Shown piece by piece: positions 8,551-16,652 of a stretch of 64,000 nucleotides of DNA. Position numbers and translations under genes: made by a program. The notes under the pieces are model-generated. The model was not told where the DNA came from, made no database searches, and saw only the letters and a list, made by a program, of their open reading frames with translations. This DNA is from Mycetohabitans endofungorum. Its GTDB lineage: Bacteria > Pseudomonadota > Gammaproteobacteria > Burkholderiales > Burkholderiaceae. Each line of letters starts with the position of its first letter. The first letter of the stretch is position 1. The DNA lies in NCBI RefSeq assembly GCF_037477895.1, contig NZ_CP132745.1, positions 725,631 to 789,630 on the forward strand, given 5' to 3'.

Positions 8551-9210
8551 TCACTGCAATAGCGCCGCGATTTCATCGGCGCAGGCTCGGATTTCGGCGC
8601 TTGCCAGTTTGGCGCCACGGTCCGACATTTGCAGGACGGTTTGTCCCAACGCCATCGCCTGCTTGTAGCACTCGCGAGTAGGGATCTGAGTCTTCAGAAG
8701 TGGGAAGCCGAGTTCCTCGAGCGCGCGCTTCAATTCGCGTGTCAGCATCCGTTTTTCTTCGGTCTTGTTGAGGAGGAAGACGGCTTTCAAATCTTCGTTC
8801 ATTGTCTGCGCTTGCTGGATCAGCTTGACCAGACCAACGCTCGACCAATAGTCGGCCGGCGACGAAGACGTTGGCACAACCGCGATACTGGCCGCCAGCA
8901 GTACAACGCCGGAGACCTTCTCTGTGATCGATGGCGGGCAATCCACAATGATGAGATCGTAATCGTTGACGAATTTCTTGATTTCTCTATGGATCTGGCC
9001 CCCTGCCTCCGCTAAGTTCACAATCGGGAACGGAATGCCTGATTCTTCACTGGCGGCGCTAGACCAGTGGACCAATGTATTTTGCCCGTCCGCGTCGACG
9101 ACCAAAACTTTCTTTTCTCTTTCATGGAACGCTGCGCCAAGATGCATTGCGATCGTGCTCTTGCCCACGCCCCCCTTCTGCTGAGTAACCGCAATGATTT
9201 CAGCTGCCAC
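8551..9210 (-). CDS. parA: Partitioning ATPase ParA (small MinD/ParA type)
   Basis: 219-residue deviant-Walker ATPase. KGGVGKST is at 12-19, VVDADGQ follows at about 38-44, and DLIIVDCPPS forms the Walker B/A' segment. The protein lacks an N-terminal HTH extension, as in type Ib-like ParA proteins. ATP-dependent cycling on nucleoid DNA moves ParB-parS complexes. It is the first gene of parA-parB and starts with GTG preceded by GGGAG. A parS-like site lies about 90 bp upstream. Confidence 0.95.
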   Translation of the reverse strand: MAAEIIAVTQQKGGVGKSTIAMHLGAAFHEREKKVLVVDADGQNTLVHWSSAASEESGIPFPIVNLAEAGGQIHREIKKFVNDYDLIIVDCPPSITEKVSGVVLLAASIAVVPTSSSPADYWSSVGLVKLIQQAQTMNEDLKAVFLLNKTEEKRMLTRELKRALEELGFPLLKTQIPTRECYKQAMALGQTVLQMSDRGAKLASAEIRACADEIAALLQ

Positions 9211-9300
9211 TCGTTACTCCCTTAGATAAACTTTAAGGAGTATATCGGAGTTTGCGGTTGAAAATCCATAACCCGTTCGGAGGATGTCGTTCAGCCGAGA

Positions 9301-9316
9301 CTTTATGCGCATAAAT
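9301..9316. other. parS-like site 2 (one mismatch)
   Basis: CTTTATGCGCATAAAT differs from the perfect palindrome at 8535 only in the last base. It lies upstream of parA, consistent with a parS cluster around the partition genes. Confidence 0.65.
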
Positions 9317-10265
9317 TAGGATGGGGACTCAGAGGCAGGAGAGCGTCGCATGGGCTGCCTACGTGGTGGTCGACAGGGTACGGTTTGACGATGCCCGCCT
9401 GCCGGCAGGAGGTGGGTAACAGCGATATCGGCGAAGGCTTGTCTGATTGTTTTGTAAAGGGTGTCCCATGACTTACCGATAGTTGCGTTATATCAGAAGC
9501 CAGCTGGTTGGAGGCGCCTGGTCTATCCAATCGATCCAGGTAACCACCAATAGGTCTCACGGACAGTGAATGCTGTGCACACCTGGAGGAGGTGATTTGA
9601 CAGCCTATTGGCAATAAGATATTTGATGCTCGATGATTTCTTCTTTGCCGCGACGAGTGCTTTATCAGCCTTAATCAGACATGACTTCCAATACACAAGA
9701 GAGTGGTGCGGAGGCCATGTCAAGGGATGGATCAGTGGCTTTTGCATGAATCGTGAGCATGATGCGGTGAACCTTAGACATGTGTTGATCTTCAGCTGCG
9801 AAGCAAAGCCAATGTTTTGGCGAGGCGTTTTGCGTAGGAGGTGCCAGAGATCGACGTTAAAAGCTAGCTCCGGTCGCTAAGGCAGATGGAATGGGTGAAC
9901 GGCTGCCACAGCACATACGGTGCTGACTTTATCCGCATAAAGCTTCGCCTCCTCTATTGGTTCGATGCATTCCTAGAGATCAGTCATTCATCGTTGCCGC
10001 TGGTAACCAGGGATTTGATGCAGTATTGCTTTACTACGTAGTGGCTAATTTTCACGCGCCACAATTGGCTCTAACATCGCAGGTCACAACAATCGCTTTC
10101 ATTCGATTTATATCGACACAGTTTAAATTTTTATGAAATTATATTGCTGATAGCACTGCGGATGAGCGTTCGCAATGGCGCGATGCGTGACGTGCGTGCT
10201 TGCAGGTTATTCACCGTGCACAATGATGCTCTTCATTTTCTCATCATGTCGTGACCGAGGTATCC
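9317..10265. other. Gene-poor stretch between parA and the arsC-like gene
   Basis: No recognisable gene. Frames at 9303-9614, 9523-9747 and 9608-9880 overlap each other and match no family I know. The stretch holds a parS-like site at 9927 and a short perfect palindrome, CCTGCCGGCAGG, near 9400. The last 200 bases (about 10060-10160) are strongly AT-rich and probably contain the promoter for the gene at 10266. Confidence 0.5.
9927..9942. other. parS-like site 3 (one mismatch)
   Basis: CTTTATCCGCATAAAG matches the palindrome at 8535 in 15 of 16 positions (C for G at the seventh base). It is the third site within 1.4 kb. Confidence 0.6.
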
Positions 10266-10622
10266 ATGATTACGATTTATCATAATCCCCGTTGTTCGAA
10301 ATCACGCGCCGCCTACGCCTTGCTGGTTGACGAGTTGGCAGGACGCGAGGAAGTCCGAACGGTCGAATATTTGAAAACACCCCCTACACTCGACGATTTG
10401 AAACAGCTGCATGCATTGTTGGGTGTGCCGGTGCGCGAAATGATTCGGGACAATGAGCCGACTTTCGCCGAACTTGGGTTGGGCGATACCTCGCTATCTG
10501 AAGACACGCTTCTTAAGGTGGTTTCCGACCATCCGGTATTGTTGCAACGCCCGATTGTTGTTCGCGATTTCCGGGCTGTGATCGGACGGCCGCCCGAGCA
10601 GGTCGCCACACTGTTCGATTAA
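10266..10622 (+). CDS. arsC: ArsC-family arsenate reductase (glutaredoxin-dependent type)
   Basis: 118-residue thioredoxin-fold protein beginning MITIYHNPRCSKSRAAYALL. The catalytic Cys is in the NPRCSKSR loop near residue 10, followed by VEYLKTPPTLDDLKQL and LLQRPIVVRDFRAVIGRPPE, both typical of ArsC/YfgD proteins. It reduces arsenate with glutathione/glutaredoxin, although the solitary YfgD-like members may act on other substrates. The start at 10266 is chosen because GAGG precedes it and the fold begins there; an upstream ATG at 10251 is possible. No arsR or arsB lies nearby, so a dedicated ars operon is absent. Confidence 0.85.
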   Translation: MITIYHNPRCSKSRAAYALLVDELAGREEVRTVEYLKTPPTLDDLKQLHALLGVPVREMIRDNEPTFAELGLGDTSLSEDTLLKVVSDHPVLLQRPIVVRDFRAVIGRPPEQVATLFD

Positions 10623-11312
10623 GCGACACCAGCTTTGACAGGTATCGCCAACGTGCTTGCACGAATACATCTGGTGTCAGTATAAGAATCCGATAACAGC
10701 TGGCGGCGTACAATCGAGGAACAGCGTGAGCGCATCGCGTTGGCCCTGCCCCGCACACTTGGCACGACGGGAGATGGGCCTTGATCTGTTGACCGATGAC
10801 TGCCTGTGCCCGATGGAGCAAACACTGGAGTTTGAGTTTTTCACAGTAGTAGGCACCAGATGCCATCGTTACATTTCCGTCTCCGGCCTAGACTATTTCT
10901 GTTCGTGCGCCGCGACGCTGACCTGTGCCGCCTGTTCGAGCCCCGGCGCCATGTGCGATTCTCAAGCGCATGCCGGCTGTAGGTATTGCGGCACAGTATG
11001 ACAAGTTGAATGTATGCTGGAGACTGTGGAGCAGCCAGCTTCTAGCATATTTATAACAACATCATGTGTAGCGGATAGCGCAGGCGCTTCAGTCCTTTGG
11101 CAATGCCAGCGGCGGGTTTGTTTTTGGTTTCGGCATAGTTGCCGCTGATCTTCAGTAACTTTCAAGGCTTGCCCGATCGCCAACTTCGCTCTCAATAACG
11201 ATATAGGAGGGGTATCGGATATTGCAGGGCCAAGTTTTGTCAATGGCGTGACACTCGTATGTTAAAATTCAATGTCAATCGCTCGATGACCGATGGCGGG
11301 TCGTTTCACGCA
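10623..11312. other. Gene-poor stretch
   Basis: No supported gene. Frames at 10657-11001 (+), 10513-10866 (-) and 10962-11243 (-) show no family signature and overlap one another. Composition varies and the sequence looks like decayed DNA between the arsC-like gene and the effector candidate. Confidence 0.45.
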
Positions 11313-12731
11313 TTAAGGCAATAGCTTACTCAACGCTTGCTTCAACTCGTCGTTTCCTTGAGCCTTGGGGATCTCTCGTTTTACACGGATTTTATAATCA
11401 GGTAATATATTATTATCATTGTCGAATGCTTTCAATAACCTGTCAGAGTGAGCTTGATAGGCCGGATTTGCAATAATTTGTGCCAAGTCCACCGGCTGCG
11501 GCTGATCTCTTTCCCAAATGGCAAGCTGTTTAAATGCCGTGATAGTTGTCTTATCAAATGGATGTTGTTTGATAATATCGATTGCCAGCTTATCATCCGT
11601 ATGCAACTGCGCATCCAGATTTCTGTTGAATACAATTTTTTCTCCTGAAATAAGGCGTTTTATTGATGCATTGATTTTTTCTTTATAAAATTTACTGGCG
11701 CTTGACTTGTAATGCTCAATGATTAAATCTAGCATGTCCGGCTTTGCATTTTTGGCAATGCAATCCAGTTTGTCCGTTTGATCGTATGTTTTGGAAAACC
11801 ACCGTGCCAATGATCTTAAGACGGTTTTATCGTGTGGTGACAAATGCGAAGCCTGTTGAAGCACTTTTTCATCGGTTTGCGTCGAAGATTGCGTCGCCAA
11901 CCAGTACGCAATCAGTTCCTGTTTGACCTGAGTATCTATCTCTGCGGGCACAGGGTGTTTAGCAACTCCCGGCAAATCGATGCTGTTCAACGCCCGCTCG
12001 CACTCCCATACCCGCAACTTTCGTAGCCACCGGATTGAGGCGCCGATGGACGAAGCGTCATCTTGGGCGTTGCGTCCGCCTACCGGGTTGGCCTGATACC
12101 GAGTGAATAATTGCTTTTGGTCGAGATCTGACAGATGACCGGCTTCAAGCCGTGTCAGCACATTGGTCAGGCTTTGCTCAGGCTGTTCTATCAGCCATTC
12201 CGATAGCCCTTGTAAGTTACGCACGTGATGCTCTATAGTACTCTTTTTCAATGATTTATCCGCATCCCGCGAGTCGCAATAGGCAAAATAGGCAGCCAGG
12301 CGCGCGGACAGATCTTGGAGAAGCGCAGCGTCCTGGGGATTGGTACGAAACGTGTAACCCTTGGCACGGGTGGCGTTGCGCAGGCCGGCCGGCGCGGTTC
12401 GGGTCGCCACGCCTGGCGGCGAGGCGTCGGATGGCCATTCGGCTCGCCGCGCCGGCGTTGACGCCATAGACGATGTGGGGCGGTGGGCGGATCCCACCTG
12501 GACCGTCTGGTGCCACGTCATGCCATACGCGTGGCGGCTCTCCGGCCGCGTATGCGGTCCACGCCGATCGCTGGAGGACCAACTCAGCATCGGTAACGCA
12601 TGCCCGCTCATCGAGCGCGGAGCTGGTCGCTGAATGGGTTGCGGTGTCGGCGCTTCGGCCCTGTTGTCCATCTCGGTTCGAAGCGAGGTCGGATCCGATG
12701 TGTGGGGAGCAAACAAATAACGAGTATCCAT
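11313..12731 (-). CDS. Putative type III secreted effector with three degenerate helical repeats (unrecognised family)
   Basis: About 472 residues from MDTRYLFAPHTSD. Residues about 1-125 are rich in Ser, Thr, Pro and Arg without predicted structure, as in type III secretion leaders. Three repeats of roughly 110-120 residues follow, each with an L-x-x-L-[AS]-x-W core: LQGLSEWLIEQPEQSL, LRSLARWFSKTYDQTD and FKQLAIWERDQPQPVD. The pattern recalls helical repeats I associate with rhizobial effectors, but I cannot name the family. An imperfect hrpII-like box (CTCG-N16-TTCG, minus strand) lies about 95 bp upstream. The frame remains open upstream to 12887; 12731 is chosen because the upstream extension looks non-native. 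The C-terminal half is visibly AT-richer than neighbouring genes, suggesting transfer. Confidence 0.6.
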   Translation of the reverse strand: MDTRYLFAPHTSDPTSLRTEMDNRAEAPTPQPIQRPAPRSMSGHALPMLSWSSSDRRGPHTRPESRHAYGMTWHQTVQVGSAHRPTSSMASTPARRAEWPSDASPPGVATRTAPAGLRNATRAKGYTFRTNPQDAALLQDLSARLAAYFAYCDSRDADKSLKKSTIEHHVRNLQGLSEWLIEQPEQSLTNVLTRLEAGHLSDLDQKQLFTRYQANPVGGRNAQDDASSIGASIRWLRKLRVWECERALNSIDLPGVAKHPVPAEIDTQVKQELIAYWLATQSSTQTDEKVLQQASHLSPHDKTVLRSLARWFSKTYDQTDKLDCIAKNAKPDMLDLIIEHYKSSASKFYKEKINASIKRLISGEKIVFNRNLDAQLHTDDKLAIDIIKQHPFDKTTITAFKQLAIWERDQPQPVDLAQIIANPAYQAHSDRLLKAFDNDNNILPDYKIRVKREIPKAQGNDELKQALSKLLP

Positions 12732-12823
12732 TATGGGCGTGTCAGCCGCGTGGCGGCTGCCTGTGGTGGCAAGAAAGGTGAGGTTATTGTTGCGGCACGC
12801 ACCGCACGACGCTGAGAAGTAAC

Positions 12824-12847
12824 CGAAGCCAGGGCATGCCATGCGAG
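12824..12847 (-). promoter_or_regulatory. Imperfect hrpII-like box upstream of the effector candidate
   Basis: On the minus strand CTCG-N16-TTCG occurs. The hrpII box used by HrpB-type activators in Ralstonia and Burkholderia is TTCG-N16-TTCG, so one base differs. A TANNNT-type -10 (TAACCT) lies about 40 nt downstream, near the spacing known for that box. The match is short, so confidence is low. Confidence 0.3.
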
Positions 12848-12887
12848 CCATTCTGGCGGCAAACGATAAGGTGAGGCATGCTCTCAC

Positions 12888-13777
12888 GTGGTCAACCCGC
12901 GCTTTCCTCCTACCGGTCCCATTCCGGGTCTACGCTGCCTTCCCGCATATTCCACGGAACTCGCCCGGTCATTCCATGCTGTCAACAGCAACTTGGAAGT
13001 GGCTTTTTCACCGTCAGCACCGATCAACACGCGTGTACGAGATTGACATGCCCCTCGACGAGGCCGTTGCTGTAGGGCGTCATCAGTTCGCTGTGTCGTA
13101 CGCGACGATGAACAGCAAGCGCACGCTGCAGACAAAACGCTTAAAAACGCCTCGCTTATCGCGGTGTCGCTGTTTTGCCTATGCGAGTTCGTTTGGGTGT
13201 TGCGCTTTAATCACACCGATATCATCGCTGTAATTCGCGTGTTGGCCGCGACACAGAAGGTTGTCATAAACTGGCTTGCCGTCGAGATAAAAAGGCGGTG
13301 GTTTTATTAAACCAGCACAGACATACGATGTAACTGCCATAGACCGACCGTTTGCCCGCACCGGTGCTTCGTTTCGAAAGGCTGACAGTGAACTTGGGCT
13401 GAATATTAAAAACTGCTGGTGCATAGGCCGTGCGGCGGACCTGGACCTGGAAGTTCGTTCCGCGCAGCATGAGACGATCTAGACGTACAGCATGGACGAG
13501 ATCGCTCAGAGGGGAGAGACGGCCGGTTTTACTCGCGTGGGTGGGCTGGACGGACGACATGTAGCCGTTTGCCGAGACCTCGTTCGTGGCGCAATAATAG
13601 TCACCGCGGCGGCGAGACAGCGTCATCGAGTGATGCGCCGACAAGCTTGCTAGGGGCCTCGCCCGGCATGTTCGCAATGCCGTCGCTTCGAGGAAGCGAT
13701 AGACTGATTGACGAGGTACCCATACGAGCCCCCTATCGCTGGGGCCCGCCTGCGATAGGGCTGCGAATGGACCGGCG
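12888..13777. other. Decayed stretch with a probable transposase relic
   Basis: No intact gene. On the minus strand around 13025-13090 the translation TPYSNGLVEGHVNLVH resembles the C-terminal PYSNG-x-EG-x-VN motif of ISL3-family transposases. It is followed directly by a stop, so only a fragment remains. Frames at 12841-13233 (+) and 13264-13881 (-) show no convincing family features. Confidence 0.4.
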
Positions 13778-14911
13778 TCACGACCCCGTGCGCAAGCGGG
13801 CAACCGCGTGGTACATGGTCGCCATGTGGTAGGGCGTCGTTGACGGCATGTCCGCGCGCACCACGGCGCCGTCCTGCGCAATCGATTCTACCCAGCCGTA
13901 GTCGCGCAAGAAGCGCTGCTTGAAACGGCCGAGTTGAGCCTTCAGGGACACGTACGCATCTTGCGCCTCGCTGGCGCCCCGCAGCGCTTGCGATGTGGCC
14001 AGCGCGCGGGCGAATTCGGTTTGCGCCCACAACCGCTCGTTTGGCTCGATCACATGGCCATGCTCGTCCAACGCAGCGCACACTCCGCCGGTGACAGGCG
14101 ACACGCCGTGCCGGAGCGAGAACATATAGGCCGAGCCGAGCCACTCGGGCAGGTCGCTGTGTCCAAAGACATCCGGCGCGCTCGACGCGAGGTAGAACCA
14201 TTCGAACTGGTGTCCGGGTTCGATGCGCAAGGCGCTGCAGCCGATCGGCAACTCCGCGATGCAGCCGGTCGGGCGATGCACGAATGTCGCAATCATCTGT
14301 TCCGCGATACGCTGCAGCGCATCGGAAAACCACGCGTCGCGCTGTACGTCGCGGGCGGACAGGTAGGCTTCGGCCAAGTGCATGATCGGGTTCTGCTGCG
14401 GGCCGTCGACGAGCGTGCGAAAGTCGGCGGATAGCACCGCGTTGTACAGACCGGCGTCGGTCGCGAAGCGCGTTTCAATCACGTGCAGTGTCGCTTCGAG
14501 CAGATCCAGTGCATCCCGGTTGCCCCGGTGCCGGAAATATTCCGCGCAACTGAACACGATGAATGCATGTGTGTACAAATCCTTTTGCGTCTCTTGCGGC
14601 GCGCCTTGTGCATCGATGCTATAGTGCCAGCCGCCATGTGTCGTATCCACGAACCGGCTGCGCAGCGATTCAAACAAGCGGTCTGCGTGATCGTGCCAGC
14701 CAGCTGCGCTGAACACGTAGAGTTGGCGCGCACAGGCCATAGCCCGGTAGCGCGTGGGCGGCAACGCAGGCTGTCCTGGCGGCGCGATCACGTCATAAGG
14801 CAGACCTAATGCGTCATTGAAGCCCCGGGTGGCCCACAATGGCAAAATCACGCTGGCCAGGTGCTGGTGCAACTCGTCGATGGTTGCGCTGGCGTAGTTT
14901 GGCTGGTTCAT
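13778..14911 (-). CDS. AGE-family sugar isomerase/epimerase (N-acylglucosamine 2-epimerase-like)
   Basis: 377-residue (alpha/alpha)6-barrel enzyme of the AGE superfamily, which includes N-acylglucosamine 2-epimerases, cellobiose epimerases and YihS-type aldose-ketose isomerases. Landmark segments are YRAMACARQLYVFSAAG, GGWHYSIDAQG, KDLYTHAFIVFSCAEY, RIEPGHQFEWFYLA (catalytic His region), ERLWAQTEFARAL and the C-terminal STTPYHMATMYHA with another conserved His. Length and motifs are complete. The exact sugar substrate cannot be told; mannose/fructose isomerisation is plausible. It is divergent from the MTA/SAH nucleosidase gene. Confidence 0.85.
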   Translation of the reverse strand: MNQPNYASATIDELHQHLASVILPLWATRGFNDALGLPYDVIAPPGQPALPPTRYRAMACARQLYVFSAAGWHDHADRLFESLRSRFVDTTHGGWHYSIDAQGAPQETQKDLYTHAFIVFSCAEYFRHRGNRDALDLLEATLHVIETRFATDAGLYNAVLSADFRTLVDGPQQNPIMHLAEAYLSARDVQRDAWFSDALQRIAEQMIATFVHRPTGCIAELPIGCSALRIEPGHQFEWFYLASSAPDVFGHSDLPEWLGSAYMFSLRHGVSPVTGGVCAALDEHGHVIEPNERLWAQTEFARALATSQALRGASEAQDAYVSLKAQLGRFKQRFLRDYGWVESIAQDGAVVRADMPSTTPYHMATMYHAVARLRTGS

Positions 14912-15122
14912 GCAACAGGCTTTTTTCCGGGAACGGCTAGGATGCGAGTGTACCGCAACTGTTGCCCCTTCCTGCTGTCGGCGTGGCGATGGAGTGCGTA
15001 CCCGTCGCGCGCGGCCGGCAGCCTGCTATGCTAGCGGCTCGGTATCGCCAGAGCCCGACCTGACCCGACCCATGGGCGGCCGCGCCCGGCTTGGCCGGTG
15101 CACGCAACGTCCTTTCCGACCT

Positions 15123-15917
15123 ATGAATACAGTACAAGAATCGAACGCTCGTCCGCTCGGCATCATGGCCGCGCTGCCGGAGGAAATCGCCCCCCTAATC
15201 GACGAAATGCGTGCCGCACCGGATTGGCGCACGGTGATGCTGGGCCGCCGCGAATACGCGCTTGGCACGCTGCGCGGCCTGCCGTGCGTGATGACGCTGG
15301 CGCGCGTGGGCAAGGTGGCCGCGGCGACCACCGCGACCGCGATGATCCACCAATTCGGTGTTGATGCCATTATTTTCACTGGCGTCGCGGGTGGTGTCGC
15401 GCGGCAGGTGCGGGTGGGTGACATCGTCATCGCGGATGCGCTGATGCAGCACGACCTGGACGCATCGCCGTTGTTTCCGCGATTCGAAGTGCCGTTGCTC
15501 GGCGTTTCCCGCTTCGGCACTGACGATAGCTTGTCGGACGCGCTGGCAGTGGCTGCGGCATCGTTTGTGCGCGCGCAGGCGATGCAGCTCGTCCAGCGCT
15601 ACCGTGGTGTGATCGACGATATGCCGCGCGTGCATCGGGGGCTCATCGTTAGCGGCGACCGGTTCATTGCCGACCATGCCGCACGCGAAGCCGTGCTAGC
15701 GGCCGCGCCGGACGCATTGGCGGTCGAAATGGAAGGGGCGGCGCTGGCGCAGGTCTGTCATGAGTACGACGTGCGCTGCGCGGTGGTCCGCACGATCTCG
15801 GATGTCGCTGACGCACACGCCGCGGTGTCGTTCTCGACGTTCCTCGCCGAGGTGGCGAGCGCGTATTCGGGCGGCATGCTGCAGCGTTTTCTTGCGCAGC
15901 GCCGGGTGCAGCAATAG
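15123..15917 (+). CDS. 5'-methylthioadenosine/S-adenosylhomocysteine nucleosidase-like protein
   Basis: 264-residue PNP/MTAN-fold nucleosidase. IMAALPEEIAPLIDEM (catalytic Glu near the N-terminus), FTGVAGGV, GDIVIADALMQHDLDA, SGDRFIAD and the catalytic-site segment AVEMEGAALAQVCHE ... RTISDVAD follow in the family order. It hydrolyses MTA or SAH to adenine and a thiopentose in methionine salvage and methylation by-product removal. The start at 15123 puts the conserved IMAALPEE motif near the N-terminus. The frame is open upstream to 14910, but that part is arginine-rich and overlaps the promoter zone of the divergent gene. Confidence 0.9.
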   Translation: MNTVQESNARPLGIMAALPEEIAPLIDEMRAAPDWRTVMLGRREYALGTLRGLPCVMTLARVGKVAAATTATAMIHQFGVDAIIFTGVAGGVARQVRVGDIVIADALMQHDLDASPLFPRFEVPLLGVSRFGTDDSLSDALAVAAASFVRAQAMQLVQRYRGVIDDMPRVHRGLIVSGDRFIADHAAREAVLAAAPDALAVEMEGAALAQVCHEYDVRCAVVRTISDVADAHAAVSFSTFLAEVASAYSGGMLQRFLAQRRVQQ

Positions 15918-16138
15918 CGGTCGCGATGCGTAGCCGCCCCGCGTGAGCCGGCGGTCTTCGGGTGGCGCCGGCCAGTTGGGCTTGGAGTCTGCTAGGCGAA
16001 GGCTTCTTTGAAGGAAGCAAGAACGGTATTCAGCGCCTTGATTCTCATGGCTCACCCATGGATGGCCCGAATGATATGGACTATCAGGCAACGATCGGCC
16101 GGTCGACGGCCCGATCCTTGACCCAAAGACGCTTTACG

Positions 16139-16642
16139 TTACGCAGCCTTTGCCGCGCATTCTGCGCACAAGCCCTTGAGTTCAAGTTCGCCTCGGACAA
16201 GTGTGAAGCCGGTCGATTCAATCTTGTTCACTAGCGCGTGATGAACACCCGGCGCATCGATTTCCGCGACTGCGCCACAGGACTGGCAGACGATCAGGAT
16301 TCCGTGCCGGCAGTGCGTCAAGTCATGACATACCGTGAACGCGTTGATCGATTCGATCCGATGCACCAATCCCACGGACTGCAGGAAATCGAGCGCGCGA
16401 TAGACGGTCGGCGGCGCGGAGCCCGGGTGAATCTTGCGCATTTCATCGAGCAGCGTGTAGGCCTTGGTGGCGCGGCCGGATTGCAGCAGCAACGACAGGA
16501 CTTTCTGCCGTAGCGGCGTCAGCGATTCGCCGCGCTCCTGGCAGTACGCGTGCGCGAGCTGCAACGCCTGCGTGACATCGGCCACCGGTGAGCCGGCTTG
16601 CGCCGCGCGAGCAGCGGGAGTACGGGATGGAGTGTTGGGCAT
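16139..16642 (-). CDS. Fur-family transcriptional regulator (Zur-like)
   Basis: 167-residue Fur-family metalloregulator. The winged helix reads LTPLRQKVLSLLLQSGRATKAYTLLDEM ... PPTVYRALDFLQSVGLVHRI. The C-terminal dimerisation and metal domain includes HDLTHCRHGILIVCQSCGAVAEID and a final CAEC pair for structural zinc. The CxxC...CxxC arrangement and the AYTLLDEMRK segment suit Zur more than Fur, so zinc is the likely signal. It starts 10 bp after the copper ATPase stop on the same strand, so the two are probably cotranscribed. The start follows from this spacing, because an upstream extension would run into the ATPase gene. Confidence 0.85.
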   Translation of the reverse strand: MPNTPSRTPAARAAQAGSPVADVTQALQLAHAYCQERGESLTPLRQKVLSLLLQSGRATKAYTLLDEMRKIHPGSAPPTVYRALDFLQSVGLVHRIESINAFTVCHDLTHCRHGILIVCQSCGAVAEIDAPGVHHALVNKIESTGFTLVRGELELKGLCAECAAKAA

Positions 16643-16652
16643 GCCAATGATT

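Noticed and set aside
10657..11001. Cysteine-rich 114-residue frame after the arsC-like gene
   Set aside because: Many Cys, but no regular CxxC spacing, no ribosome binding site and an overlapping antisense frame of equal quality.
13264..13881. Long minus-strand frame overlapping the AGE-family gene start
   Set aside because: Its 5' part is an out-of-frame reading of the AGE gene and the 3' part has no family features or ribosome binding site.
15195..15677. Minus-strand frame of 160 codons inside the MTA/SAH nucleosidase gene
   Set aside because: An antisense shadow of GC-rich codon structure; no independent motif.
15947..15972. GCCGGCG/CGCCGGC dyad after the nucleosidase gene as a terminator
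   Set aside because: Only 7-bp arms, a 12-nt loop and no T-run follow; too weak in a GC-rich background.
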